Origin: Alistipes sp.
Lineage (GTDB): Bacteria; Bacteroidota; Bacteroidia; Bacteroidales; Rikenellaceae
Direction of reading: 5' to 3'
DNA: 64,000 nt
Assembly: GCA_017555695.1 (NCBI GenBank)
Contig: JAFZFX010000009.1
Span: 31,107-95,106, forward strand
Positions 44,034 through 52,216 of the stretch are shown piece after piece. Numbering within the stretch: the stretch's first letter is position 1; every line of letters starts with the position of its first letter. The notes under the pieces were generated by a model, which was not told the origin of the DNA, did not search any database, and was given only the letters and a program-made list of their open reading frames with translations. Made by a program: the position numbers and the translations under genes.

Positions 44034-45827
44034 ATGAAAAAAATTCTTTTAGCACTAATTATTTGCATTGTGGGCGGTATCGTATGTTTCGCTATCGACC
44101 GCATCCCCACCGATGTGGAGACTGCGACAAACGAGTATTCGGGAGAGATCGAGCGCGAGTACATCTCACCCGTAAAGATTGTATGGACACAGAACGAGCA
44201 GTTGATTAAAAATATCGACTACCTGTTGCGCGAGGGCAACGGCCAGGCCGACCTGACCAACAGCCACATCTGCGTAATGAAGAGTACCGACAAGGAGCAC
44301 CCCTCGGTGTTGCTCGACTTCGGCCGTGAGTTGCACGGTGGTCTGCAGATTGTGACTGGTATGCCCGCCGACCACACCCCCATACGCATCCGCGTGCGCT
44401 ATGGTGAGTCGGTAAGCGAGGCTATGAGCGAGATTGGCGAGCGAGGCGCAACAAACGACCACGCCATCCGCGACTTCGAGACTACACTCCCCTGGCTGGG
44501 CCTAAGAGAGTGGGGCAACTCGGGCTTCCGCTTTGTACGCATCGACCTGCTGGACGACAACCGCGACCTGCACATCAAGGAGATTCGTGCCATCTCGATG
44601 ATGCGCGACATCCCCTATCGTGGCTCGTTCAGATGTAACGATGAGCGCCTGAATAAGATTTGGCAGACTGGTGCCTACACCGTGCATCTGAATATGCAGG
44701 AGTACCTCTGGGACGGCATCAAGCGCGACCGTCTGGTATGGATGGGTGACCTTCACCCCGAAATCACAACAGTCAGCAATGTGTTTGGTTACAACGAGGT
44801 TGTGCCCAAGAGCTTCGACCTGGTGAAGAACACCACACCCCTGCCGCGTTGGATGAATGGTATGTACACATACTCTATATGGTGGGTAATCAACCAGCGC
44901 GACTGGTACTACTTCCACGGCGACGAGGCCTATCTGCGTGAGCAGCGTGACTACCTTGTGGAGTTGCTCGACATCCTGCTCAAGCAGGTAGATGAGAATG
45001 GCTTTGAGGTTAGCGGAGGTGGATTCCTCGACTGGCCGTCGAACGCCAACAGGCCCGCGATGCGCGCAGGAACACAGGCTCTGATGATGTGGGGTCTGAA
45101 GTCGGGCGCAGAGTTGTGCGAGTGCCTGGGCGAGAGCGAGATGGCGGCACGCTGCAACGAGCGCTACGCCAAGATGGTGGAGGCTGCTCCTGCCGTTGTT
45201 GAGCAGTACTTCAAGGAGGCACAGCATCCGACAGCACCTGGTAGCAAGCAGGGCGCAGCATTGATGGCACTGGCTGGCATCATCGACGCCAAGGAGGCCA
45301 ACGACAAGGTCTTGACCGTAGAGGGTGCGCGTGGATTCTCGACATTCTATGGATACTATATGCTTCAGGCTATGGCCAAGGCTGGCGACTATGAGGGCGC
45401 TATGCAGGTCATCAGCGACTTCTGGGGCGCAATGCTCGATATGGGTGCCACATCGTTCTGGGAGGATTTCCACACCGACTGGTTGCCCAATGCCGCACCT
45501 ATCGACGCCATCGTTCCCGAGGGCAAGAAGGATATTCACGGCGACTTCGGAGCATACTGCTATGTCGGCTTCCGTCACAGCCTCAGCCACGGCTGGGCAT
45601 CGGGTCCCACATCGTGGTTGATGCAGCACGCTCTGGGTGTAGAGGTCGTAGAGCCTGGTTGCAAGGTGGTGAAAATCGTACCCCACTTGGGTAAGTTGGA
45701 GTGGGTAGAGGGTAGCTTCCCCACACCCTACGGCGACATCCAAATCTCACACAAGAAGGATGCTGCTGGCAACATCAAATCTACCATCAAGGCTCCGAAG
45801 GGTGTAAAGGTTATTCGCGAGAAATAA
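44034..45827 (+). CDS. Alpha-L-rhamnosidase-like protein (GH78 family)
   Basis: Exported or membrane-anchored protein of 597 aa with an N-terminal hydrophobic signal (KKILLALIICIVGGIVCFA). A beta-sandwich follows (SVLLDFGRELHGGLQIV), then the (alpha/alpha)6 catalytic domain with the GH78 motif DGIKRDRLVWMGDLHPE near residue 225 (general-acid region), GGGFLDWP near 325, and TSFWEDFHTDWLP near 480. It is shorter than typical GH78 (700-1100 aa) and lacks the usual leading modules. Rhamnogalacturonan or rhamnose-glycoside use agrees with the nearby kdu/uxaC genes. 16 bases after cinA. Confidence 0.85.
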   Translation: MKKILLALIICIVGGIVCFAIDRIPTDVETATNEYSGEIEREYISPVKIVWTQNEQLIKNIDYLLREGNGQADLTNSHICVMKSTDKEHPSVLLDFGRELHGGLQIVTGMPADHTPIRIRVRYGESVSEAMSEIGERGATNDHAIRDFETTLPWLGLREWGNSGFRFVRIDLLDDNRDLHIKEIRAISMMRDIPYRGSFRCNDERLNKIWQTGAYTVHLNMQEYLWDGIKRDRLVWMGDLHPEITTVSNVFGYNEVVPKSFDLVKNTTPLPRWMNGMYTYSIWWVINQRDWYYFHGDEAYLREQRDYLVELLDILLKQVDENGFEVSGGGFLDWPSNANRPAMRAGTQALMMWGLKSGAELCECLGESEMAARCNERYAKMVEAAPAVVEQYFKEAQHPTAPGSKQGAALMALAGIIDAKEANDKVLTVEGARGFSTFYGYYMLQAMAKAGDYEGAMQVISDFWGAMLDMGATSFWEDFHTDWLPNAAPIDAIVPEGKKDIHGDFGAYCYVGFRHSLSHGWASGPTSWLMQHALGVEVVEPGCKVVKIVPHLGKLEWVEGSFPTPYGDIQISHKKDAAGNIKSTIKAPKGVKVIREK

Positions 45828-45868
45828 CATAATATAGTACACAAGTTGCACTTTAATCATCTAAAAAA

Positions 45869-47095
45869 ATGACTATTCCTAGTTTTAATGAAATAGTGTC
45901 TTACCTAACAGACAATGTTTCTAATGAAATTATAATTGCTGCATTGGCAACACTTGTAGTAACTATCGTAAAGTTAATTGATTACAAAGCTCAAGATAGT
46001 CACAGCAAGGCTGATAATATGCATAATAATTTCAACGCAACCTTAGATGGATTAAAGTCTGATTCAGATACCAAAAGGATTACATCCGCCATATTATTAC
46101 GCCGTTATATCAACGACTTAAATATATGGCGGACTGCAACTCCTTATAAACAAGATGCGTTGAATGTAATATCATCTCTCCTGCGCATTACACCTTGTGG
46201 AGAATTCCAAAAAACTTTGGCCGATTCGTTATCATTTACCAGAAGTGTACACAATCAAGATTTTCAGTACACCAATCTACAAAATGCTATAATCAAAGTT
46301 GCCAACAACACAAAAATAGACTTTTCGGATGTAGATTTCTATATGGCAGACCTATCGTATGCCTCCATCAATAATGCTAAATGTAGGAACACTGTTTTCA
46401 AGTGTTGCAATATGCGAAATACCACCTTTAGAGGTTGCAACCTAAATAATTGCGATTTCGCTGGAGCTAATTTGGACGGTGTTAGATTCTTGGATAATAC
46501 AACCCTTTATAATGCAAATTTCAAAGGAGCTATAAACATTCCCGAAAAAGTAAAGCCGCATCTTAACACTGATGGGAAATATTGCAAGAAGGAGCCAACT
46601 AATAATTACACCAACACCGACAATGTAAAAAGCGTTTTCATCAGTAGCATTGGCAATTTATCTCCAAAGCAAGGGGAATATATGGACGCTCTAAAAGACC
46701 ATTTGAAAAGATTAGGAATCGATACTCTATCTTTGAGCAAAGAAGAATATCGCAACTCTGGACAAATTATCGGCATACAGAGCAAGATAGAGAAAGCCAA
46801 CGGTGTAATTATAGTTGGACTTAGGAATCTATTAGTTGTGGATGGTGTTTACCGCCCCACTTCAAGCGAAAAACGCCAAGTCAGCAACATGTGGTTGCCA
46901 ACATCGTGGAATAACATCGAGGCTGGTATAGCAAGTGCATTAAAGAAACCAATACTTGTCATACACCAATCTGACTTAAATGACGGTATTTTCAATAAAG
47001 AGATTAATGACACCCGAATATCTCATATTGAAGCACAAATAAGTTCCGACAAATTTAAGAAGGATTTAGACAAATGGATTCACGAAAATATATAG
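45869..47095 (+). CDS. Membrane-anchored pentapeptide-repeat protein with a TIR/deoxyribosyltransferase-like C-terminal domain
   Basis: 408 residues, unlike its neighbours in composition: rows 45901-45960 and 46441-46500 hold 19 and 23 G/C of 60, while row 44701-44760 holds 37. Layout: one membrane helix at residues 20-38 (EIIIAALATLVVTIVKLI); a helical region at 60-125; pentapeptide repeats at about 148-222 (IDFSDVDFYMADLSYASI, NLNNCDFAGANLDGV); and a C-terminal alpha/beta domain at 253-408. That domain has VKSVFISSIG, a long helix, KANGVIIVGL, and a Glu 351 motif WNNIEAGIASALKKPILVI like the TIR/nucleoside-hydrolase group. I infer an NAD- or nucleoside-cleaving effector, perhaps in defence. 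It lies between GH78 and rpmB without a visible terminator upstream. Function unproven. Confidence 0.62.
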   Translation: MTIPSFNEIVSYLTDNVSNEIIIAALATLVVTIVKLIDYKAQDSHSKADNMHNNFNATLDGLKSDSDTKRITSAILLRRYINDLNIWRTATPYKQDALNVISSLLRITPCGEFQKTLADSLSFTRSVHNQDFQYTNLQNAIIKVANNTKIDFSDVDFYMADLSYASINNAKCRNTVFKCCNMRNTTFRGCNLNNCDFAGANLDGVRFLDNTTLYNANFKGAINIPEKVKPHLNTDGKYCKKEPTNNYTNTDNVKSVFISSIGNLSPKQGEYMDALKDHLKRLGIDTLSLSKEEYRNSGQIIGIQSKIEKANGVIIVGLRNLLVVDGVYRPTSSEKRQVSNMWLPTSWNNIEAGIASALKKPILVIHQSDLNDGIFNKEINDTRISHIEAQISSDKFKKDLDKWIHENI

Positions 47096-47146
47096 ATGAA
47101 GTAGTACAAATTAGCCCCAAATTGCCATTTTTTATATTTATACTGC

Positions 47147-47179
47147 AATTTTGAATTACGAATTTTGAATATTGAATTT
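47147..47179 (+). repeat. Degenerate AATTTTGAAT repeat in the rpmB promoter region
   Basis: AATTTTGAAT occurs exactly at 47147-47156 and 47161-47170, followed by a degraded ATTGAATTT. The second copy supplies the TTTG (-33) of the rpmB promoter. The same element in reverse complement ends the window. Confidence 0.7.
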
Positions 47180-47195
47180 ATTTTTCGTATCTTTG
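47164..47195 (+). promoter_or_regulatory. Promoter of the rpmB-rpmG-DUF4295 operon
   Basis: TTTG at 47164-47167, then exactly 20 bases, then TATCTTTG at 47188-47195: a full Bacteroidetes -33/-7 promoter. The rpmB ATG is 45 bases downstream. Confidence 0.8.
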
Positions 47196-47239
47196 CGCAC
47201 CCTTGTTGTAAGGGGATATAAACTAAAATTAACAAAACA

Positions 47240-47473
47240 ATGAGAGTTTGCGAGATTACAGGTAAAACTGCTGTAGTGGGTAACAATGTTTCTCACTCAA
47301 ACCGCAAGACCAAGCGTAAGTTCAACACTAACTTGAAGACTAAGCGTTTCTGGTCTGAGGAGGAGGGCCGCTGGTTTACATTGAAGGTAACCACTGCCGG
47401 TATGAAAACTATTAACAAGAAGGGCTTGGCTGCCGCTCTGAAGGAGGCTGCTGCTCCGAAGAAGGTTTACTAA
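47240..47473 (+). CDS. rpmB: 50S ribosomal protein L28
   Basis: A 77-residue basic protein of the large ribosomal subunit. It begins [26 protein letters not shown], the L28 signature (C-x-TGK and the N-V-SHSN stretch), and continues [11 protein letters not shown]. Codons favour the highly expressed set. First of three small translation genes, all on one transcript with rpmG and a DUF4295 gene. Confidence 0.97.
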   Translation: MRVCEITGKTAVVGNNVSHSNRKTKRKFNTNLKTKRFWSEEEGRWFTLKVTTAGMKTINKKGLAAALKEAAAPKKVY

Positions 47474-47489
47474 AATTTATTGAGTACAA

Positions 47490-47672
47490 ATGGCAAAGAA
47501 AGGAAACAGAGTGCAGGTGATTTTGGAGTGCACCGAGCAGAAGGAGAGTGGCGTTGCAGGTATGTCACGCTATGTCACCACTAAGAACAAGAAGAACACA
47601 CCCGACCGTTTGGAGCGTAAGAAGTACAATCCTTACTTGAAGAAGGTGACAGTACATCGTGAAATTAAGTAA
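47490..47672 (+). CDS. rpmG: 50S ribosomal protein L33
   Basis: A 60-residue large-subunit protein. [17 protein letters not shown] and [22 protein letters not shown] are the L33 signatures. It has a single Cys (ILECTEQ) and lacks the CxxC pairs of zinc-binding forms. 16 bases after rpmB. Confidence 0.97.
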   Translation: MAKKGNRVQVILECTEQKESGVAGMSRYVTTKNKKNTPDRLERKKYNPYLKKVTVHREIK

Positions 47673-47685
47673 TTTTTTGTAAGTT

Positions 47686-47844
47686 ATGGCAAAGAAAGTA
47701 GTTGCAACACTTAAGACAGGTACTGCCAAGAAGTACACTAAGTGCATCAAGATGGTAAAATCAGAGAAGACTGGCGCTTACATCTTCAAGACTCAGAATA
47801 TTCTTGAGGAGGCTGAGATCAAGGCTTACTTCGCTGAGAAATAA
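47686..47844 (+). CDS. DUF4295 family small protein
   Basis: A 52-residue basic protein: MAKKVVATLKTGTAKKYTK followed by CIKMVKSEKTGAYIFK and an acidic helix NILEEAEIKAYFAEK. It matches the Bacteroidetes-specific DUF4295 family that follows rpmG in many of these genomes. Function unknown, probably tied to the ribosome given its company. Starts 13 bases after rpmG. A terminator follows, whereas many relatives carry ftsY next. Confidence 0.9.
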   Translation: MAKKVVATLKTGTAKKYTKCIKMVKSEKTGAYIFKTQNILEEAEIKAYFAEK

Positions 47845-47876
47845 TTTAGTTTTGCATTAAACATTTTGTTTAATAC

Positions 47877-47909
47877 AAAAAAGTCGCTTCCCTCGGGAGG
47901 CGACTTTTT
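47877..47909. terminator. Bidirectional terminator after the DUF4295 gene
   Basis: AAAAAGTCGC / GCGACTTTTT arms with an inner TCCC/GGGA step form a long stem, ending in TTTTT. It separates the ribosomal operon (+) from the PepSY-like lipoprotein gene (-). Confidence 0.88.
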
Positions 47910-47918
47910 GTGTTTTAT

Positions 47919-48764
47919 CTACTGTGGTATCACTTCACCATCGGCCTTGATGCTGAGTTGCGCCAGCGAATCGGCATTGAGCAGTTCGATGCGATAATAT
48001 TGCTCTGTCGGGCTCTCCACCATCTTCACACGAACAATCTCCCAATCGGCATAGTCGCTCTGCGCTATAGCTGCAGTGACCGCCTCGGGCAGGTCAGCAA
48101 CGCTCACCTCACTCTCAGCGAGTATCCAGCTGCCGCTGGCCGAAAAAAAGAGCTCGCGGATGGCGGTGCCATCGAGTATATCCACCTCGGTGATACCCGT
48201 CTCGTAGTCGAGGTTAATCACCACATAAGAGGGATAGGTCTGCTGAAGGTAGCTAACGATTGAGTCGCTCAACACGATGGGGCGATCGTAGTAGCCGTTA
48301 CCGTTAATGATGCTCTTTATCAGCACGCCGCCCGCGGTATAGTACAATTCCACTTCAATACCATCGCCCGCGGAGTCGTTCTCGGTCTCGATGACATAGG
48401 CCACCTCGCTGTTGTAGCGCTCGATCATATTCACATCATCCACAAACCAGTCGGCATAGCCTCCCGCCTCAAATGCAGCCTGAACGGCATCGGGGAGCGC
48501 GATGAAGGGGATATCGCTCACCGTCAGATACCACTTGCCGCTATTGTCCAACCAAGTGGTACACTCCACCTGCAGCGAGTCGGCCGCATTGTCGAACTCG
48601 GCTACCCAATATCCGACAGCCCTACCCCACGAGATATCCTGCGCGTTGGGGTACATCGTCATCAGAGTCTCCACCACCTTGGGATTTGACGGCACAATGT
48701 TGTCGTCATCGCTACAGCCCACAAAGGCCGCAACGGCTAAAAACAAGAACAGATACTTTTTCAT
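47919..48764 (-). CDS. PepSY-like lipoprotein
   Basis: Exported 281-aa protein. The signal KKYLFLFLAVAAFVGC ends in a lipobox Cys 17 with SDDD after it, as in outer-surface or periplasmic lipoproteins of Bacteroidetes. Three to four repeats follow of the PepSY-like pattern, each with a helix (VVETLMTMYPNAQDISW; LPDAVQAAFEAGGYADW; SIVSYLQQTYPSY; LPEAVTAAIAQSDYADW) and beta-strands ending in YRIEL or YVIET. Such proteins are thought to inhibit or sense, but no target is known. Not clearly linked to a neighbour. Confidence 0.8.
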   Translation of the reverse strand: MKKYLFLFLAVAAFVGCSDDDNIVPSNPKVVETLMTMYPNAQDISWGRAVGYWVAEFDNAADSLQVECTTWLDNSGKWYLTVSDIPFIALPDAVQAAFEAGGYADWFVDDVNMIERYNSEVAYVIETENDSAGDGIEVELYYTAGGVLIKSIINGNGYYDRPIVLSDSIVSYLQQTYPSYVVINLDYETGITEVDILDGTAIRELFFSASGSWILAESEVSVADLPEAVTAAIAQSDYADWEIVRVKMVESPTEQYYRIELLNADSLAQLSIKADGEVIPQ

Positions 48765-48861
48765 AGTTCAGAATTTTAAGATTCAATTCCCTCTACTGCA
48801 AAAACTGTACTCGATAGCACGGTGCGCCTAAAAATCTCGTCGCCGCACCATAACGCCAAAC

Positions 48862-48899
48862 AAAAAAAGGTTGCCCAACTGCGAAAGTCAGACAACCCA
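48862..48899 (-). terminator. Terminator after the DUF1080 gene
   Basis: On the minus strand GGGTTGTC and GGGCAACC form an imperfect hairpin followed by TTTTTTTG. Sequence is related to the GGGGTTGTC terminator family. Confidence 0.78.
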
Positions 48900-48932
48900 T
48901 AACTCTTCGGGGCGTAAGCCCGTCAGGCAATA

Positions 48933-49706
48933 TTACATCTCGCGAATCCAGATGTTGCGGAAGCTGATAGGCTCGCTCGGATCGCCGTGCATCTGCAGAC
49001 GGATGGGGCCATCGCCGTGAGGGCGCACCTGCGGGTGACCGATATACTCGGTTGTACCGCGAATGGTGTAGTGGTTAATCAACACGATACCATTCTGGAT
49101 TACGGTAACGGTAGGTGCTACCTTGTAAGTGCCGTCAGCGTTAAATACGGGAGCGCTGTATATGATGTCGTAAACATTCCACTCGCCGGGCTTACGCATT
49201 GCGTTTGCCAGAGGGATAATCTGCTTATAGACGCTACCAGTCTGGCCGTTGGCGTATGTCTCATTGTTGTAGCAGTCGAGAATCTGAATCTCGTAAATGC
49301 CCTGCAGGAAGACACCGCTATTACCACGAGCCTGGCTTGAGCCTGTGATATTCTCGGGTACACGCCACTCGATGTGAAGCTGGAAGCTACCAAAGTGCTG
49401 CTTGGTCTCGATGTCGCCCTTGGTCTTATCCACAGTGAATACGCCATCCTCCAACTTCCAGTCGGCCTCGCCGCCAGTCTTGCAACTCTTCCACGCCGAG
49501 AGGTTAGAGCCGTCGAAAAGCACGATAGCATCTGATGGTGCAGAGTTAGTCTTGATATCACCCGGAGTCACCACCTTGGGCTGCGGAGTCCAGAACTCGG
49601 TCATTGCGGGGCGCATAGCCTCGGGTTTGGGGTACTCCTTCTTCTCTTGTGCCGATACGCTGACAGCCATTGCGAGTGCCAACGCTGAAAAAATCAATTT
49701 TTTCAT
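48933..49706 (-). CDS. DUF1080 (3-keto-disaccharide hydrolase) protein
   Basis: Exported protein, 257 aa, with a signal peptide (KKLIFSALALAMAVSVSAQ) and a concanavalin-like beta-sandwich. Family motifs include IVLFDGSNLSAWKS near residue 65, FQLHIEWRVPENITGSSQARGNSGVFLQGIYEIQILDCYN (abbreviated) around 110-150, and GPIRLQMHGDPSEPISFRNIWI at the end. DUF1080 members hydrolyse 3-keto-glycosides or bind sugars. It follows a Gfo/Idh-type oxidoreductase gene, which supports oxidative (3-keto) glycoside breakdown. Confidence 0.88.
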   Translation of the reverse strand: MKKLIFSALALAMAVSVSAQEKKEYPKPEAMRPAMTEFWTPQPKVVTPGDIKTNSAPSDAIVLFDGSNLSAWKSCKTGGEADWKLEDGVFTVDKTKGDIETKQHFGSFQLHIEWRVPENITGSSQARGNSGVFLQGIYEIQILDCYNNETYANGQTGSVYKQIIPLANAMRKPGEWNVYDIIYSAPVFNADGTYKVAPTVTVIQNGIVLINHYTIRGTTEYIGHPQVRPHGDGPIRLQMHGDPSEPISFRNIWIREM

Positions 49707-49741
49707 ATCAAATAATTCTTTATTAAGTTAAATTGTAATTT

Positions 49742-51049
49742 CTATAATTTTGGGAACTCCCAACCCTTGCGGTAGTCGGGCTTGATGAGGCGGTTGGCCT
49801 CCTTGTTGTCGAAGCGCTGCTTCTCGTTGTCATAGATGAGCGCCGAGCCTACGCGAGCCGAGATATTACCCAAATGGGCATACTTGGCACACATAGCGCC
49901 ATTGTCGATTGTGCAGGCCGTATCCATCTTGCGCGAGCGCATACACTCGATAAAGTTGGTGTGGTGCAGAGGCAAATCCTGATAGTCGGGCGCCATCTTC
50001 GCGGCCTCGCACTTGCCCTGGAGAGGATAGACCTCCCAGCCCTCGCGGTTGGCCACCAGCGTACCGTTTGTGCCGACGAACTCCACGCCATAGTTCTTGC
50101 CGTAGGGGCCAGATTCGATGGCGGCATTGTTCCAGGTCATCACGAAGTCGTCGAACTCATACACCACCGACAGTGTGTCGAATGTCTCGGCGAAGTTGTC
50201 GGGATAGGTCCAGTTGCCACCCGAAGCCATCACGCGCTTGGGCATACCCTTCACATTCATACCCCACAGCGCCATATCCAGCAGATGCACACCCCAATCG
50301 GTCATCAGACCACCGCCGTAGTCCCAAAACATACGCCACGAACCGTGGTGACGGCTGGCATTGTATGTACGCTCGGGTGCGGGACCCAACCACATATCGA
50401 AGTCGATGTGGGCGGGAGCCTCAGAGTCCTGCGCAGGGTTAAGGATGGCGGCATAGCGGAAGTTGGCCCATACATTCACCTTGGCTATATGACCCAGCTG
50501 GCCGCTGTCGATAAACTTTTTCATCTCGTTCCACAACGGAGCGCTGCGCTGCTGCTGACCCACCGACACTACGCGGTTGTAGTGCTTGGCCGCCTTGGCC
50601 ATAATGTCGCACTCGGCAATAGAGTTGGCTACGGGCTTCTGAACATATACATCCTTGCCCGTCGCACACGCATCCACCAACTGCAGGCAGTGCCAATGGT
50701 CGGGCGTGCCGATAAGCACGGCGTCGATATCATTTCGCTCCAGCAGTTTGCGGTAGTCGCCGTAGAGGTCGGGCTGCTTGTTGCGGCGCTTGCCCAACTC
50801 GGCACCGCGGCTATTAAGGATATTTTGGTCGATGTCACACAGGGCAACACAATCTACATTGGGCACATTGATTGAATTGAGTAGGTCGGACCAACCCATA
50901 CTTCTACAACCAATAAGGCCGATGTTTATGCGGTCGTTAGCACCCATTACGCTCGCCTTTGGCGAGTGGGCTTTAACCAATGAGGGGCTGACTGCACCCG
51001 CTACCGCGAGCGCGCCCATCTTCTTCAAGAAGTCACGTCTTGTAACCAT
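49742..51049 (-). CDS. Gfo/Idh/MocA family oxidoreductase with Tat signal
   Basis: NAD(P)-dependent sugar oxidoreductase family, 435 aa. The N-terminus VTRRDFLKKMGALAVAGAV is a canonical twin-arginine signal, so it is exported folded, often with tightly bound cofactor. Rossmann start INIGLIGCRSMGWSDLL, then CDIDQNILNSRG, GTPDHWHCLQLVDACATGKDVYVQKP (Lys of the family motif) near residues 118-145. In related systems such enzymes oxidise glycosides at C3. Operon with a TIM-barrel isomerase and DUF1080. Confidence 0.9.
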   Translation of the reverse strand: MVTRRDFLKKMGALAVAGAVSPSLVKAHSPKASVMGANDRINIGLIGCRSMGWSDLLNSINVPNVDCVALCDIDQNILNSRGAELGKRRNKQPDLYGDYRKLLERNDIDAVLIGTPDHWHCLQLVDACATGKDVYVQKPVANSIAECDIMAKAAKHYNRVVSVGQQQRSAPLWNEMKKFIDSGQLGHIAKVNVWANFRYAAILNPAQDSEAPAHIDFDMWLGPAPERTYNASRHHGSWRMFWDYGGGLMTDWGVHLLDMALWGMNVKGMPKRVMASGGNWTYPDNFAETFDTLSVVYEFDDFVMTWNNAAIESGPYGKNYGVEFVGTNGTLVANREGWEVYPLQGKCEAAKMAPDYQDLPLHHTNFIECMRSRKMDTACTIDNGAMCAKYAHLGNISARVGSALIYDNEKQRFDNKEANRLIKPDYRKGWEFPKL

Positions 51050-51099
51050 AATATTATGAAGTTTTAGTTCTGTTTTGTCGGATGATATTTTGCCTGTGA

Positions 51100-52038
51100 T
51101 TATTTTCTGGTCAAGGCTTCACGAGCGAAGCATACGCAGTTGTAGACCTCCTTCAATGGGTCTGACCAAGGTTTAATCGGGTACTCGAGTTCGATGTCGC
51201 AGTGGATAGGCCATCGGTTGTCGCGCACCATACGAAGTATCTCACGCAGAGGAGTCTCTCCCTGACCCCATACCTGATTGAAGTTTGCGGGCTCTACGTT
51301 GGGGCCGGTCTTATCCTTAAGGTGTAGGCTGAAGATGCGGTCGTGGTACTTCTCGATAAAGTCGCGCGGGTCCTTGCCCGTAGAGCCGAGGTAGTGGCCA
51401 CAGTCAAAATTCAGCATCATCATAGGTGAAGCATCCAATATGGGGTCGCAACTGAATCCAGGCTGGGCATATTGGAAGTGGTTGTGCATCGCCACATATA
51501 CACCGTGTTTCTCGGCAAAGGGAGCCAATCGCTTGGCAGAGTCGAGGCTCAACTCCTGAACGGTCGCCTTTGCGCCCAAAGCCTTTACTCCCAGGAATAC
51601 GCGGTCAATCTCCTCGTCCGACCAACTTGCGGGAGAACAGTTCAAAACGTGGATGCCGATGCCAGCCGCAGCGAGCACATTGCGAATCTCCTTGATTTTC
51701 TCCAAATCCATATTTTTGCGCCACGCAACAATCTGCTCGGCAGGGACATTTTCAGGCTGGCCAGCATACTTTGCAAACTCGCCAAACATAATCTCCAGCG
51801 AACTGACGCCCGCCTTATGACAGGTCTTAATCAATTCGTGAACAGAGGGTGCGGGTTGTGAAATCCAACTATATGTTGAACTACCAATCTGCACTCCGCC
51901 AAATTTGGAGTTTAATTTAGTGCTTGACTTCGGAGATGACTCTGCGCTCTCCTTCGCACTCGCAAAAGCTGTTGGCAGGAGTGTCGCGGCAGCCAATGCA
52001 GCGGCAGATTGCTTCAAGAAGTCTCTTCGTGTAACCAT
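51100..52038 (-). CDS. Sugar phosphate isomerase/epimerase-like TIM barrel with Tat signal
   Basis: Xylose isomerase-like TIM barrel, 312 aa. VTRRDFLKQSAAALAAATLLPTAFA at the start is a twin-arginine signal, so it should act in the periplasm with its neighbours. Metal-site residues are spread through the barrel: SSLEIMFGEF (Glu), YVAMHNHFQ (His), LNFDCGHYLGS (Asp/His) and IHCDIELEYP (Glu). Substrate is unknown. It may dehydrate or isomerise the 3-keto sugars made by the next gene's product. First gene of this operon; promoter at 52082. Confidence 0.85.
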   Translation of the reverse strand: MVTRRDFLKQSAAALAAATLLPTAFASAKESAESSPKSSTKLNSKFGGVQIGSSTYSWISQPAPSVHELIKTCHKAGVSSLEIMFGEFAKYAGQPENVPAEQIVAWRKNMDLEKIKEIRNVLAAAGIGIHVLNCSPASWSDEEIDRVFLGVKALGAKATVQELSLDSAKRLAPFAEKHGVYVAMHNHFQYAQPGFSCDPILDASPMMMLNFDCGHYLGSTGKDPRDFIEKYHDRIFSLHLKDKTGPNVEPANFNQVWGQGETPLREILRMVRDNRWPIHCDIELEYPIKPWSDPLKEVYNCVCFAREALTRK

Positions 52039-52081
52039 AACTGTGTCGTTTTAGATTAGGCCTTCTGGTAGAAAGGCATTT

Positions 52082-52112
52082 CAAAGTTAGCTTTTTTAGA
52101 TTGTTATTCAAA
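52082..52112 (-). promoter_or_regulatory. Promoter of the isomerase-Gfo/Idh-DUF1080 operon
   Basis: On the minus strand TAACTTTG (52082-52089) is an exact TAnnTTTG with TTTG (52109-52112) 19 bases upstream. The isomerase ATG lies 44 bases downstream. Confidence 0.75.
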
Positions 52113-52144
52113 ATAAATACTTAAAAAATCGCCACCCAAAACCT

Positions 52145-52190
52145 CAAAAACAGCATACCCCGAGGCGATAAGTTTTCGCTTCGGGGTATG
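52145..52190 (-). terminator. Terminator after the SQOR-like gene
   Basis: Near-perfect 14-bp stem (CATACCCCGAGGCG and CGCTTCGGGGTATG) with a short loop, followed on the minus strand by TGTTTTTG. Lies downstream of the 52217 stop codon. Confidence 0.86.
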
Positions 52191-52216
52191 GGTTGCTATA
52201 CTCGTCAGGGGCTGGT

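Noticed and set aside
44502-45743. A 413-codon minus-strand open frame
   Set aside because: Shadow of the GH78 gene, low-complexity composition, no start context or domain.
49874-50875. A 333-codon plus-strand open frame
   Set aside because: Lies opposite the Gfo/Idh gene, which has a Tat signal and Rossmann motifs; the antisense product is His/Val-rich shadow.
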